A DNA stretch of 64,000 nt from Treponema sp. Lineage in GTDB: Bacteria > Spirochaetota > Spirochaetia > Treponematales > Treponemataceae. Positions 24,401-32,723 of the stretch are shown here, piece after piece. A model generated the notes under the pieces. It saw only the letters and a program-made list of their open reading frames with translations. It searched no databases and was not told where the DNA came from. The DNA is taken from NCBI GenBank assembly GCA_017549025.1, contig JAFYWB010000037.1:17412-81411 (forward strand), given 5' to 3'. Each line of letters opens with the position of its first letter. Within the stretch, counting starts at the first letter, position 1. A program made the translations under genes and the position numbers.

Positions 24401-24455
24401 GCTGTTCATATGAAGTACATGCAAAAGTGTATTTCATCGTGAACAGCTTTTTTTT
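24401..24455 (+). terminator. Long hairpin terminator/attenuator after the binding-protein gene
   Basis: GCTGTTCA ... ATGAA ... TACA (24401-24419) pairs with the complementary arm ending in TGAACAGC (about 24428-24447), with only small internal mismatches, and is followed by eight T residues (24448-24455). This is a strong intrinsic terminator between the binding-protein gene and the transporter ATPase gene, which would make the binding protein more abundant than the transporter. Confidence 0.8.
24410..24442 (+). CDS. Possible 10-codon leader peptide within the terminator hairpin
   Basis: A very strong ribosome-binding site, AAAGGAGG (24394-24401), is followed after eight bases by ATG and the open frame MKYMQKCISS, ending in TGA at 24440-24442. 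The ORF spans the left arm and loop of the terminator hairpin and its stop lies in the right arm. Translating ribosomes would disrupt the hairpin, so this could be a translation-sensitive attenuator. Whether the peptide is made is unknown; the site could also be a fortuitous Shine-Dalgarno match. Confidence 0.45.
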   Translation: MKYMQKCISS

Positions 24456-24476
24456 AAAGATTTCAGGAGGAACGGT

Positions 24477-26006
24477 GTGGATAATTATGCAATAGAAATG
24501 CTAGGAATAACAAAAACCTTTCCTGGCGTTGTGGCCAACGACAATGTTACCTTGTCGGTAAAGGAAAATGAGGTTCTGGCACTTTTAGGTGAGAATGGAG
24601 CGGGAAAGTCAACCCTTATGTCTATTCTCTTTGGTTCCTACGACCCTGATGCAGGTATCATCAAGATTCGGGGCAAGGAAGTTAAAATTAAGGACCCTAA
24701 TGCCGCCACAGCCTTGGGAATTGGAATGGTTCACCAGCATTTTAAGTTGGTGCATAATTATACTGTTGCAGAAAACATCGTTCTTGGCATTGAGCCCACC
24801 AAGCACAAACTTTTGGATTTAGCCACTGCAGAAAAGCGGGTGCAGGAATTATCCGAAAAATATGGTCTGAAGGTAAATCCCAAGGACAAGATTGAGGATA
24901 TTACCGTTGGAATGCAGCAGCGGGTGGAAATTCTCAAAACTCTCTATCGTGATGCAGACATCATCATCTTTGACGAACCCACCGCCGTTCTCACCCCTCA
25001 GGAAATTGATGAGCTTATGGACATTATCCGCAGACTGAAGGCCGAAGGGAAGACCATCATTCTGATTACCCACAAGCTCAAAGAGATTAAGGCTGTTGCC
25101 GAACGCTGTACCGTTCTTCGCCGAGGAAAATATATTGGTACCGTTCAGGTTTCCGACGTAAGCGAGCAGCAGCTTGCAGAAATGATGGTGGGCCGTGCCG
25201 TAAAGTTTGAAATCGACAAGGAGCCCTGCAAACCAGGGGAAACTATTCTGTCCATACAGAACATTTCCGTTAAAAATTCTCGTGGACAGATTGCCGTGAA
25301 GGATTTGTCCCTTGATGTTCGTTCTGGAGAAATTGTTGGTATTGCAGGTGTTGACGGAAACGGCCAGTCTGAGCTGATTTTTGCCATCACTGGTATGAGT
25401 CCTTTGGTAGAAGGAAAAATCTTGTTGCAGGGAAAGGATATTTCAAATTATTCCATTCGCCAACGGGTAGAGGCGGGAATCGGCCATATCCCAGAAGATA
25501 GACGAAAGCACGGCCTAGTTTCCGAATTCTCCGTGGCAGAAAACATCGCCTTAAAAAACTACTACAAGGCTCCTTTTACAAAGCATGGTTGTCTTTTAGA
25601 TAGCCAGCAGATGAATGCTACTGCTGCCACCTTGATTCAAGACTTTGACATTCGTGCTGGAGAAGGCCCTGCCACCAAGGCTGGTAGTATGTCTGGAGGA
25701 AACCAGCAGAAGGTTATTATTGCACGAGAAATTGAGCTTTCACCCCAGCTACTGGTGGTTGCTCAGCCTACTAGAGGCTTGGACGTTGGTGCCATTGAAT
25801 ACATCCGAAAGCGTATTGTAGCGGAGCGGGACAAGGGCAGGGCAATTTTGCTTATTTCATTTGAGTTGGATGAAATCATGAACCTGTGCGACCGCATTGC
25901 CACTATTTCTAAGGGCACCATTGTGGGCGTGTTCAATGCAGGTGAGGTAACGGAGCGAGAAATCGGTGTAATGATGGCTGGTTCAAAAAAGGAGGCTACT
26001 GTATGA
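24477..26006 (+). CDS. Nucleoside-type ABC transporter ATPase (tandem ATP-binding domains)
   Basis: The 509-residue protein has two ABC domains, as in RbsA/NupA-type ATPases. Domain 1 has Walker A LLGENGAGKS near residue 38, a degenerate signature VGMQQRVEIL and Walker B IIFDEPTAVLTP. Domain 2 has a degenerate Walker A GVDGNGQSE near 297 and an intact signature SGGNQQKV. Such asymmetry is usual in this subfamily. The start is GTG at 24477 with AGGAGG six bases upstream. It overlaps the first permease by four bases. With the BMP protein upstream and two BPD_transp_2 permeases downstream it forms a complete nucleoside uptake system. Confidence 0.93.
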   Translation: MDNYAIEMLGITKTFPGVVANDNVTLSVKENEVLALLGENGAGKSTLMSILFGSYDPDAGIIKIRGKEVKIKDPNAATALGIGMVHQHFKLVHNYTVAENIVLGIEPTKHKLLDLATAEKRVQELSEKYGLKVNPKDKIEDITVGMQQRVEILKTLYRDADIIIFDEPTAVLTPQEIDELMDIIRRLKAEGKTIILITHKLKEIKAVAERCTVLRRGKYIGTVQVSDVSEQQLAEMMVGRAVKFEIDKEPCKPGETILSIQNISVKNSRGQIAVKDLSLDVRSGEIVGIAGVDGNGQSELIFAITGMSPLVEGKILLQGKDISNYSIRQRVEAGIGHIPEDRRKHGLVSEFSVAENIALKNYYKAPFTKHGCLLDSQQMNATAATLIQDFDIRAGEGPATKAGSMSGGNQQKVIIAREIELSPQLLVVAQPTRGLDVGAIEYIRKRIVAERDKGRAILLISFELDEIMNLCDRIATISKGTIVGVFNAGEVTEREIGVMMAGSKKEATV

Positions 26007-27151
26007 AATCACAAAAAAAACAGGGCAAACTGACAAATCTCTTGCTCCGCTCAGATGGAGCTGTTTCTGTGCTTGTTGTTTTGCTAGGCTTTCTCTGCGG
26101 AACGATTCTCGTGGCACTGGTGGGAAGAAATCCCTTGAACATGTACAAGGCCATCCTTCAGTCTCTTACTGGCTATAACATTGATCGTGGTGTCTGGAAC
26201 ATCCGCTACGTGGGAGAATGGCTTAATCTTTCCGTGCCTTACATCTTCTGTGGTTTAGCCATGGCCTTTGCCGCCCGTACTGGCTTGTTCAACATTGGTG
26301 GTGAAGGACAATACATTATGGGACTTACCATGGCTCAGGTAATCGCTCTGTTAGGGCCACAGGTGCCAGTAGTGCACTGGGTTTTGGCCATGGTGGGAGC
26401 CATGCTGCTGGGAGCCATCTGGGGCGGTATCGTTGGATTCTTGAAGGCCCGCTACGAGGTTTCAGAGGTTGTTGCCACCATCATGCTGAACTATGTGGCC
26501 CTGTATCTCTCTCGTATCATCATTATGGCCATTCCTGGAACAAACACCTACAAAACGGTGAATTTTCCAGAAACAGCTTCTCTGCGGGTAGAGTTCTTGT
26601 CACGCCTTACCAATGGCTCCACCTTGAACCTGGGACTTTTCCTTGCAATTGCCTCGGTAATTCTGTACTGGTTCCTGATGGAAAAAACAAACCTTGGCTT
26701 TGGCTTACGGGCCACAGGCTTTAACAAGGATGCAGCTCGTTACGGTGGGATTCCTGTGGTTACCAGCGTGGTCATTTCCATGGCGGTGGCTGGTGCCTTT
26801 GCTGGTCTTGGTGGTGGTGTAGTGGCCCTCGGCTCCTTCCGCTACGGACGAGTTTTATCTGGTATGGATAACTATGGCTTTACTGGAATTGCTGTTGCCT
26901 TGGTAGGTAACAATACAGCGGTGGGAACTATGCTGGCGGGCCTCTTGTTTGGTCTTTTAGCTGCAGCCCAGCCCTTGATGCAGTCAAAGCAGATTCCCAA
27001 GGAAATTACCTTCATCATTCAGGGCTTGATTGTAGTCTTTATTGCCATCAGAACGGGAATCAGACTCTTCCTGCTGTGGCGACAAAAAAAGCTGCAGGAA
27101 AAAGCTCTCTTGGCGAACCAGATGACAGAAAAGGAGGCTGAAAATGAGTAG
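26003..27151 (+). CDS. Nucleoside-type ABC transporter permease 1
   Basis: A 382-residue integral membrane protein of the branched-chain/ribose permease family (BPD_transp_2), with about eight to ten hydrophobic segments. The sequence AARTGLFNIGGEGQYIMGL near residues 90-108 is the typical signature, and GLRATGFNKDAARYGGI near 230 matches the cytoplasmic coupling loop. It overlaps the ATPase gene (ATGA) and the second permease gene by eight bases. Together the two permeases would form the membrane channel for nucleosides. Confidence 0.92.
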   Translation: MKSQKKQGKLTNLLLRSDGAVSVLVVLLGFLCGTILVALVGRNPLNMYKAILQSLTGYNIDRGVWNIRYVGEWLNLSVPYIFCGLAMAFAARTGLFNIGGEGQYIMGLTMAQVIALLGPQVPVVHWVLAMVGAMLLGAIWGGIVGFLKARYEVSEVVATIMLNYVALYLSRIIIMAIPGTNTYKTVNFPETASLRVEFLSRLTNGSTLNLGLFLAIASVILYWFLMEKTNLGFGLRATGFNKDAARYGGIPVVTSVVISMAVAGAFAGLGGGVVALGSFRYGRVLSGMDNYGFTGIAVALVGNNTAVGTMLAGLLFGLLAAAQPLMQSKQIPKEITFIIQGLIVVFIAIRTGIRLFLLWRQKKLQEKALLANQMTEKEAENE

Positions 27152-28049
27152 TATTCTTGGCATGATTCCATCTGTATTGATGATTGTTTCTCCCATTTTG
27201 ATTACTGCCGCAGGTGGAATGATTTGTGAACGTTCTGGTGTAGTAAATATTGCGTTGGAAGGTCTGATGGTGATTGGTGCCTTCACCGCCGCCTCCGTCC
27301 ATGTGCTGTTGGAAGCCACAGTGCCAGGCTCCATCTGGATTGGCTTGCTTGCAGGTGCCATTTTAGGAACAGTTTTTTCTGCCATCCACGCCTTTGCAGC
27401 CATTTCCCTGAATGCAGACCAAACGGTATCTGGTACAGGAATCAATCTTTTGGCCAACGGTGTAACAATTTTTGCTGCCCAGATTCTTTTTTCCATGGAT
27501 AGATCTGCCCCCTTCCAGAACGGCATGATGCCTGGTATTTTTGGCATTTATCCCACGGCTCTTATCGCTCTAGTGGTGATTCTTGTCACCTGGTTTCTGC
27601 TGTATCGCTTGCCCTTTGGGCTTCGGCTTCGTGCCTGCGGTGAAAACCCAGGTGCTGCCGCCTCCGTGGGAATCAACGTAAAGGGATTGCGTTATATTGC
27701 TGTTCTGGCTTCTGGCTTTTTAGCAGGCTTGGCTGGTGGCTGCCTAGTGTTTACCCAGACAATTCAGTTTACCTCCAATACCATCAACGGGGCTGGATAC
27801 ATTGCTTTGGCGGCAGTTTCCTTTGGCCGTTGGCGTCCCCTGGGAATTACCGCATCCTCCCTTTTGTTTGGTGCAGCGGTAGCCTTTTCCATCTACGTGG
27901 TGAATATTCCCTTCCTTAAGAACTTGTTGCCATCGGAATTCTTTAGCCTCTTGCCCTATGTCATTACCTTGTTAGCCTTGGTAGTATTTAGCGGCAAGAA
28001 CTATGCACCCTTGGCATCTGGAAAACCCTACGAAAAGGCTGGAAGTTAA
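27144..28049 (+). CDS. Nucleoside-type ABC transporter permease 2
   Basis: This 301-residue permease is the shorter partner usual for BMP-type systems. It has CERSGVVNIALEGLMVIGAF near residues 31-50 and the coupling loop LRACGENPGAAASVGINVKG near 160. The layout (binding protein, tandem ATPase, long permease, short permease) matches the treponemal TP0319-type cluster as I recall it. The ATG lies within the end of the preceding gene. The operon ends here; the next gene has its own strong promoter. Confidence 0.92.
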   Translation: MSSILGMIPSVLMIVSPILITAAGGMICERSGVVNIALEGLMVIGAFTAASVHVLLEATVPGSIWIGLLAGAILGTVFSAIHAFAAISLNADQTVSGTGINLLANGVTIFAAQILFSMDRSAPFQNGMMPGIFGIYPTALIALVVILVTWFLLYRLPFGLRLRACGENPGAAASVGINVKGLRYIAVLASGFLAGLAGGCLVFTQTIQFTSNTINGAGYIALAAVSFGRWRPLGITASSLLFGAAVAFSIYVVNIPFLKNLLPSEFFSLLPYVITLLALVVFSGKNYAPLASGKPYEKAGS

Positions 28050-28057
28050 TTTTTTAT

Positions 28058-28086
28058 TTGACAGCTACTTTAATGTGTTGTATACT
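28058..28086 (+). promoter_or_regulatory. Strong sigma70-type promoter of the sugar ABC ATPase gene
   Basis: Perfect TTGACA (28058-28063), a 17-base spacer and TATACT (28081-28086). It gives a leader of about 25 bases containing AAGGAGG (28106-28112) before the ATG at 28119. Confidence 0.85.
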
Positions 28087-28118
28087 AGTTTTATAAGATA
28101 ATTCTAAGGAGGCCGTAA

Positions 28119-29231
28119 ATGGCTAAAGTAGAACTGAAGGGAATTGGAAAGGTCTACGATGGAAACGTTCGTGCTGTTGACAACGCAAACATCACCATCG
28201 AAGATCAGGAATTCGTTATTTTCGTAGGACCATCTGGTTGTGGTAAGTCCACCACCTTGCGCATGGTTGCAGGTTTGGAAGACATCAGTGAGGGAGAATT
28301 GTACATCGACCAGGAGCTGATGAACGATGTTCCACCAAAAGACCGCAACATCGCCATGGTATTCCAGAACTATGCCTTGTATCCTCACATGACTGTATAC
28401 GATAACATGGCATTCGGTCTGAAGATTCGTAAGACAGACAAGGCTGAGATTGAGCGCCGTGTAAACGAAGCTGCTCGTATCTTGGACATCGAAAAGCTGT
28501 TGGACCGCAAGCCCAAGGCTCTTTCTGGTGGACAGCGCCAGCGTGTTGCTGTAGGACGTGCTATCGTACGTAACCCCAAGGTATTCCTTTTCGATGAGCC
28601 TTTGTCCAACTTGGATGCTAAGCTCCGTGTTCAGATGCGTGCTGAGATTTCCGATCTCCATCACCGCCTGAAGGCCACTATGATTTACGTAACCCACGAC
28701 CAGGTAGAAGCCTTGACCATGGGTGACAAGATTGTTGTTATGAAGGATGGTAAGGTTCAGCAGATTGGTTCACCTCTCTACCTGTACAACCACCCAATCA
28801 ATAAATTCGTTGCTGGATTCATTGGATCACCCCCAATGAACTTCCTGTCTGTTAAGATTGTAGAGAAGGGCGGCAAGATTCTTGCTGACGAGGGAACCTT
28901 CGAGGTTGTTCCTACTCCTGAGCAGGCAGAAAGACTTAAGGCTTATGTTGGAAAGGAAGTATTCTTCGGAATTCGTCCTGAAGACATGCAGTACACCAAG
29001 GAAGCTGCTGCCAGCAACAATATGCAGATGAAGGTTTCTATCATCGAGCCTCTGGGAGCAGAAACTCACCTGTACTTGGCTACAAAGAACCAGCAGGTTA
29101 TCGCTCGCACAGAGCCCGACAACACCTTCCGCATTGGAGATACAGCTAACTTTATCCCCAATATGGAGAAGGGTAAGTTCTTTGACAAAGAAACTGAGTT
29201 GAACATCTGTGAAGATGTAAAGACTGAGTAG
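28119..29231 (+). CDS. ugpC: Sugar ABC transporter ATPase, UgpC/MsmK type
   Basis: This 370-residue ATPase belongs to the MalK/UgpC/MsmK group that energises carbohydrate importers. It has Walker A GPSGCGKST near residue 36, Q-loop MVFQNYALYPHMTV near 80, signature LSGGQRQRVAVGRAI near 134, Walker B VFLFDEPLSNLDA, the H-loop TMIYVTHDQVEA, and a C-terminal TOBE-type regulatory domain from about 240 (FFGIRPEDM). It stands alone, with its own promoter and terminator and no permease or binding protein nearby. This fits a shared ATPase serving several sugar transporters, as MsmK does in streptococci. Synonymous codon usage looks strongly biased, consistent with high expression. Confidence 0.92.
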   Translation: MAKVELKGIGKVYDGNVRAVDNANITIEDQEFVIFVGPSGCGKSTTLRMVAGLEDISEGELYIDQELMNDVPPKDRNIAMVFQNYALYPHMTVYDNMAFGLKIRKTDKAEIERRVNEAARILDIEKLLDRKPKALSGGQRQRVAVGRAIVRNPKVFLFDEPLSNLDAKLRVQMRAEISDLHHRLKATMIYVTHDQVEALTMGDKIVVMKDGKVQQIGSPLYLYNHPINKFVAGFIGSPPMNFLSVKIVEKGGKILADEGTFEVVPTPEQAERLKAYVGKEVFFGIRPEDMQYTKEAAASNNMQMKVSIIEPLGAETHLYLATKNQQVIARTEPDNTFRIGDTANFIPNMEKGKFFDKETELNICEDVKTE

Positions 29232-29252
29232 TTTTTATTCTTGTTTGAAAAG

Positions 29253-29295
29253 ATGCCGAATGAAGGGTTTTCCTAGATTTCGGCATTTTTATTTT
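29253..29295 (+). terminator. Rho-independent terminator after ugpC
   Basis: ATGCCGAA (29253-29260) pairs with TTCGGCAT (29279-29286), with an 18-base loop that can itself fold at AGG/CCT. It is followed by TTTTATTTT. It ends the single-gene ugpC transcript. Confidence 0.85.
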
Positions 29296-29354
29296 AAACG
29301 GAAGTTGCTTATAAAATTGGTGATTTTGGATATTTCCTTTGTTTTATCCCCCGC

Positions 29355-29383
29355 TTGACTAGCTGTAAGCAAAAATCTATTAT
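29355..29383 (+). promoter_or_regulatory. Sigma70-type promoter of pcnB, leaderless geometry
   Basis: TTGACT (29355-29360), a 17-base spacer and TATTAT (29378-29383). Transcription should start near 29390, only about three bases before the GTG start of pcnB at 29393. There is no Shine-Dalgarno sequence. Confidence 0.75.
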
Positions 29384-29392
29384 ATACAAACT

Positions 29393-30685
29393 GTGTTGTT
29401 TCGATATTCTGCTGATGCAAAGGGCCGTCCAGTCAAAAAGGCCATTATTTATACAAAAGATGAACATTCTATTTCTCCTCAGAAGATTGATCCCGACGCT
29501 CTTTTTATAGTCAAGCAACTTCATAGCCATGGATATGATGCCTATATTGTTGGTGGGGCGGTACGAGACCTGTTAGTTCAGAAGGAACCCAAGGATTTTG
29601 ATATTGTTACTGACGCAACGCCTTCAAAGATAAAGAAGATTTTTAGGAATTCTAGAATTATTGGTAGAAGATTTCGCCTTGTTCATGTTTTCTTTGGTCC
29701 AAAGATTTTTGAGGTAAGCACCTTCCGTTCCATTTCTGACGGTTCTGTAGGTAATAGCTTTGGTACCATGGATGAGGATGCCCTTCGTCGTGATTTTACC
29801 CTAAATGCTCTGTATTACGATCCATTGAAGGAACAGGTTATTGATTATGTTGGTGGATTGAAGGATATTCAGAAGCGAATTATTCGACCAGTAATTCCCT
29901 TGGATAGGATTTTTGAAGAGGATCCTGTTCGTATGCTTCGGGCGGTAAAGTATGCGGCCACTACTGGTTGTACCATGCCCCGTAGCTTAAAGCGAAAGAT
30001 TTGTAAGTCTGCCCATCTGCTTTCTCCTGTGTCTCCCTCTCGGTTGACTGAGGAGTTGATGAAGATTATCAATAGTGGTCATGCCTACGACATCATTCGA
30101 GCTGCTATGGAGGTTGACCTGTTTATGCATCTTCAGCCTGCCGCCACTGCCATGATGTATGCCAATAGTGAGTTTAAGTCCAGTTATTTCAAGCATTTGC
30201 AGGAGCTCGATGCCTTCCATGCTAGTAATCCAACGGCACGGTTAGGGCTGCGGCTTTCATATCTTATCTATGATTTTACCGCGGGACTAACCGATTGGCA
30301 GGCTGAGGTGGATCAAAAGTCTGCCACTGCTGAACTGTATAGTAGAACCTGGGCTCAGTGTAGGAATTTTGTTCTTCCTATGAATCCGCAGCGAACGGAG
30401 TTGGAATTTGCCATTAGAACCGTATTGCGTCAGCTGGGGGTTTCTGTGCACATTCCAAAACGAGCCTTTTCTTCCTGTAAGTCAAATGTTGCTGGGGAAA
30501 ATCATGAGCAGGGAATTGTAGGTGCAGTTAAAAATGCTGCCAATCACAATAAAAAATCCCACGATCACACTCACGAGCATCATCATAATCGTGACAAGCT
30601 TGATGCTGCCGTTAGCAGGAGACGTCATTCTGGTAGACGGCGGAGCAAGAGTGGAGTGTCTGCAGCTATTTCCACCGGAAATTAA
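29393..30685 (+). CDS. pcnB: Poly(A) polymerase / CCA-adding enzyme family nucleotidyltransferase
   Basis: PcnB adds 3' poly(A) tails that target RNA for decay; related enzymes add CCA to tRNA. The 430-residue protein has the class II nucleotidyltransferase core YIVGGAVRDLL near residue 51 with KDFDIVTDA (catalytic Asp pair), the RRFRLVHVFFG motif typical of PcnB rather than Cca, and RRDFTLNALYYD. The tail (about residues 375-430) is His-rich (HDHTHEHHH) then Arg/Ser-rich. The start is GTG at 29393 (an adjacent TTG is possible): the N-terminal RYSADAKGRPVKKA looks like part of the conserved protein, and the promoter position supports a leaderless start. PcnB is favoured over Cca but the choice is not certain. 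Confidence 0.88.
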   Translation: MLFRYSADAKGRPVKKAIIYTKDEHSISPQKIDPDALFIVKQLHSHGYDAYIVGGAVRDLLVQKEPKDFDIVTDATPSKIKKIFRNSRIIGRRFRLVHVFFGPKIFEVSTFRSISDGSVGNSFGTMDEDALRRDFTLNALYYDPLKEQVIDYVGGLKDIQKRIIRPVIPLDRIFEEDPVRMLRAVKYAATTGCTMPRSLKRKICKSAHLLSPVSPSRLTEELMKIINSGHAYDIIRAAMEVDLFMHLQPAATAMMYANSEFKSSYFKHLQELDAFHASNPTARLGLRLSYLIYDFTAGLTDWQAEVDQKSATAELYSRTWAQCRNFVLPMNPQRTELEFAIRTVLRQLGVSVHIPKRAFSSCKSNVAGENHEQGIVGAVKNAANHNKKSHDHTHEHHHNRDKLDAAVSRRRHSGRRRSKSGVSAAISTGN

Positions 30686-30699
30686 AATCCAAAGTAAAA

Positions 30700-31584
30700 C
30701 TATTTTCTCTTGATGTTGTCTGTTTGAGTAATCTTATCGATGATGATGCTCACTTCCTCAATCAAAATACCAGTGTATTTTTCGATATTGGTGATGATAT
30801 AGGACTGAAGATTATGGATGGTACCAGTAAGCTGGGTTCCAAAGGGAATGTCGATGGTAACAACCAGTCGGTAGCCACGGGCATCAGTCTTTATCTGGAG
30901 CTTTTTTACTCGAATTTGGGGATCGTGTTCAGCAACACAGTGCATGACCATCTGGGTAATGGCAGCCTCGGAAATTTCTATGCGCCCCTTCTTGGAAAAT
31001 TCTGGTCGTACCACAGATTTTTCTGAAACCTGGGATTTCTTGTCCTTTTCGTTGGTGATGGTCAGTCCCTTGAAAAAAATTTTCACCTTATTGTAAAAGA
31101 TTTTTGGATAATCCCGCTTAATTTCGATGGAGGGAACGGGAATTACGTGCTTCCCTTCTACCAAACGTGAACGCTGGGCAATTTCTATATCCTCTTGACT
31201 GGCTACATCGGTAATATCTATGATTTTTGATGGAGCGGGAAGCTGCAATCTGATGGCAATCTTTTGAACCATCTTTTCAGAGGTACCCAAAAGAAGGATT
31301 TTCTTGATGTGGTTCTTTTGCAGGGCCTTTGCCACATGATCTCGGTGTTCTTTGTCGTCAAAAAGGGCAACTCGCACTGCACCCATGTAGGTTTTTTCCC
31401 GCTTGGCTGTTTGCCCCGCAACTATCTTATCATTCTGAATCAACAGTCCGTCATCAATGATTGCATCAATACCATATTTTTCTGCCACCAGCTTTGCACG
31501 GAAGCTTTTTCCTGTACCACTGGGACCAACCAAAGCGAAAACTGTTATACCTTTGAACGCAAGAAGAATGTCAGAAAATTTCAT
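30700..31584 (-). CDS. P-loop NTPase fused to an Asp23/Gls24-type domain
   Basis: The 294-residue protein has an N-terminal P-loop domain with Walker A VGPSGTGKSF at residues 19-28. This half ends in SRLVEGKHVIPVPSIEIKRD near 140-157. The C-terminal part from about residue 195 (GRIEISEAAITQMV ... YIITNIEKYTGI) matches the Asp23/Gls24 (alkaline-shock) domain pattern. The Asp23 domain is common in Firmicutes as a separate small envelope-stress protein. The gene starts four bases after the stop of the RluA gene at 31589 and is convergent with pcnB. No ribosome-binding site is evident, so translation is probably coupled. Function unknown. Confidence 0.78.
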   Translation of the reverse strand: MKFSDILLAFKGITVFALVGPSGTGKSFRAKLVAEKYGIDAIIDDGLLIQNDKIVAGQTAKREKTYMGAVRVALFDDKEHRDHVAKALQKNHIKKILLLGTSEKMVQKIAIRLQLPAPSKIIDITDVASQEDIEIAQRSRLVEGKHVIPVPSIEIKRDYPKIFYNKVKIFFKGLTITNEKDKKSQVSEKSVVRPEFSKKGRIEISEAAITQMVMHCVAEHDPQIRVKKLQIKTDARGYRLVVTIDIPFGTQLTGTIHNLQSYIITNIEKYTGILIEEVSIIIDKITQTDNIKRK

Positions 31585-31588
31585 GAGT

Positions 31589-32656
31589 TTATATAATATA
31601 TCCGTTTAGCTCCATTTCTGGCAAGTGTGTAGCAAGCATATTTCTGAAATTTTCAGAAAGTGGCGCTTGTACAAAGGAGGGAAGCTGCAATGGATTTTCT
31701 GGGGGAAAGCTCATTTTCCAGGCATGAAGAAAAAAATCCGGCTTCCCATGGCCCTGTGTCTGAGATGACCTTCCTCCTGTTTTGTGCTTGGTATTGCTAC
31801 TGGTGATTGCGTGGCCTCCATAAGCGGTATCTCCCAAAAGAGGAAAGCCATGATGGCTGCAATGAAGTCTGATTTGATGGGTTCTTCCAGTGGAAATTTC
31901 CAGATGGAGCAGGGTGACAGGCTTACCGAAATAGCTGCCCCAGGCTAGAGGACGGGCTATGGTATGGGCCTTTTTTCCTTGGCTACTGATGTGGGACTGG
32001 ACAAAGCCTTGAGGATTATGCTGGCTTTGACGTGCAATTTCTTCTTGCCACAGCTGCTCCTTTTGTACATTTCCCTCCACCAGGGCAAGGTATTCTTTGC
32101 AAATGGAATGCTCCTGCATGGCTTGAGAAAACCACTGGGCTCCCAAAAGACTTTGGGAAAAGACTAGGACTCCAGTGGTTTTTCGATCCAGTCGGTGCAG
32201 GGGACCTGGGCGAAAGGAAAGGGAGGCGGGGATTCCTTTTTCTTGCTGCATCTGGAGGTATTCCTGACAGATGATTTTATCCAGAGACAGGGAAATGTTC
32301 TTGCCTCCTTGAACAGGCAGGTCGTAGGGCTTGTTGATGATTCTGACATGCTGATTTAAGAATAAATCTGGGCCAAGAGAAGGCAGCTGTTGAAGGGCAG
32401 GCTGCTGTTGTGGTTGTTGAGGCTGAGCTGATGAGGAATTTGAATCAGAGTTCAGCAGAAAGGCTGCAATGTTGATGATGTCTCCAGCAACAATCTTTGA
32501 TTCAGGACTTGTTTTTCCCTTGTTTTTCCGAACTAGCCCCTTACGAAAATATTTATAAATCATGCCTAAGCTGTGGTCAGGCATAAGTCTTCGGACAATT
32601 TTATCTATGCGGCGGCCAGCATCATTTTCGTCAGCAGTAAAATCCAAGAAATCCAT
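31589..32656 (-). CDS. RluA-family pseudouridine synthase (third copy, RluC-like)
   Basis: The 355-residue protein has an N-terminal S4-like domain (RRIDKIVRRLMP near residue 15), a Gln/Pro/Ser-rich low-complexity linker near 72-92, then a catalytic domain with HRLDRKTTG near 153 (catalytic Asp present) and GRTHQIRLHCSHHGFPLLGD near 256. This arrangement is RluC-like. A C-terminal extension of about 70 residues follows. A -10-like TATACA lies eight bases before the ATG (32665-32670 on the + strand) with no Shine-Dalgarno sequence, suggesting a near-leaderless transcript. It is divergent from the DUF212 gene. Confidence 0.9.
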   Translation of the reverse strand: MDFLDFTADENDAGRRIDKIVRRLMPDHSLGMIYKYFRKGLVRKNKGKTSPESKIVAGDIINIAAFLLNSDSNSSSAQPQQPQQQPALQQLPSLGPDLFLNQHVRIINKPYDLPVQGGKNISLSLDKIICQEYLQMQQEKGIPASLSFRPGPLHRLDRKTTGVLVFSQSLLGAQWFSQAMQEHSICKEYLALVEGNVQKEQLWQEEIARQSQHNPQGFVQSHISSQGKKAHTIARPLAWGSYFGKPVTLLHLEISTGRTHQIRLHCSHHGFPLLGDTAYGGHAITSSNTKHKTGGRSSQTQGHGKPDFFLHAWKMSFPPENPLQLPSFVQAPLSENFRNMLATHLPEMELNGYII

Positions 32657-32692
32657 TTTTGTATTGTATAAAAAAATTGGTGGTGAATCTAC

Positions 32693-32720
32693 TAGACAAA
32701 AATCATCTTAGCAGTAAAAT
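32693..32720 (+). promoter_or_regulatory. Promoter at the head of the rnf operon
   Basis: TAGACA (32693-32698), a 16-base spacer and TAAAAT (32715-32720) lie in the 67-base gap between divergent genes. Transcription should start near 32727, just before an ATG at 32730 and just after the ATG at 32724. No ribosome-binding site is present. It is the best candidate to drive 32724 to 41166. Confidence 0.6.
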
Positions 32721-32723
32721 AGA

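Noticed and set aside
23183..24424. A 413-codon open frame on the minus strand
   Set aside because: It is the exact antisense of the BMP-family binding protein gene, which has signal peptide, ribosome-binding site and family motifs. The minus-strand translation is Ser/Leu/Asn-rich without domain features, as expected for a shadow of biased codons.
28104..28697. A 197-codon minus-strand open frame opposite ugpC
   Set aside because: Shadow of the strongly codon-biased ATPase gene; no ribosome-binding site or recognisable domain.
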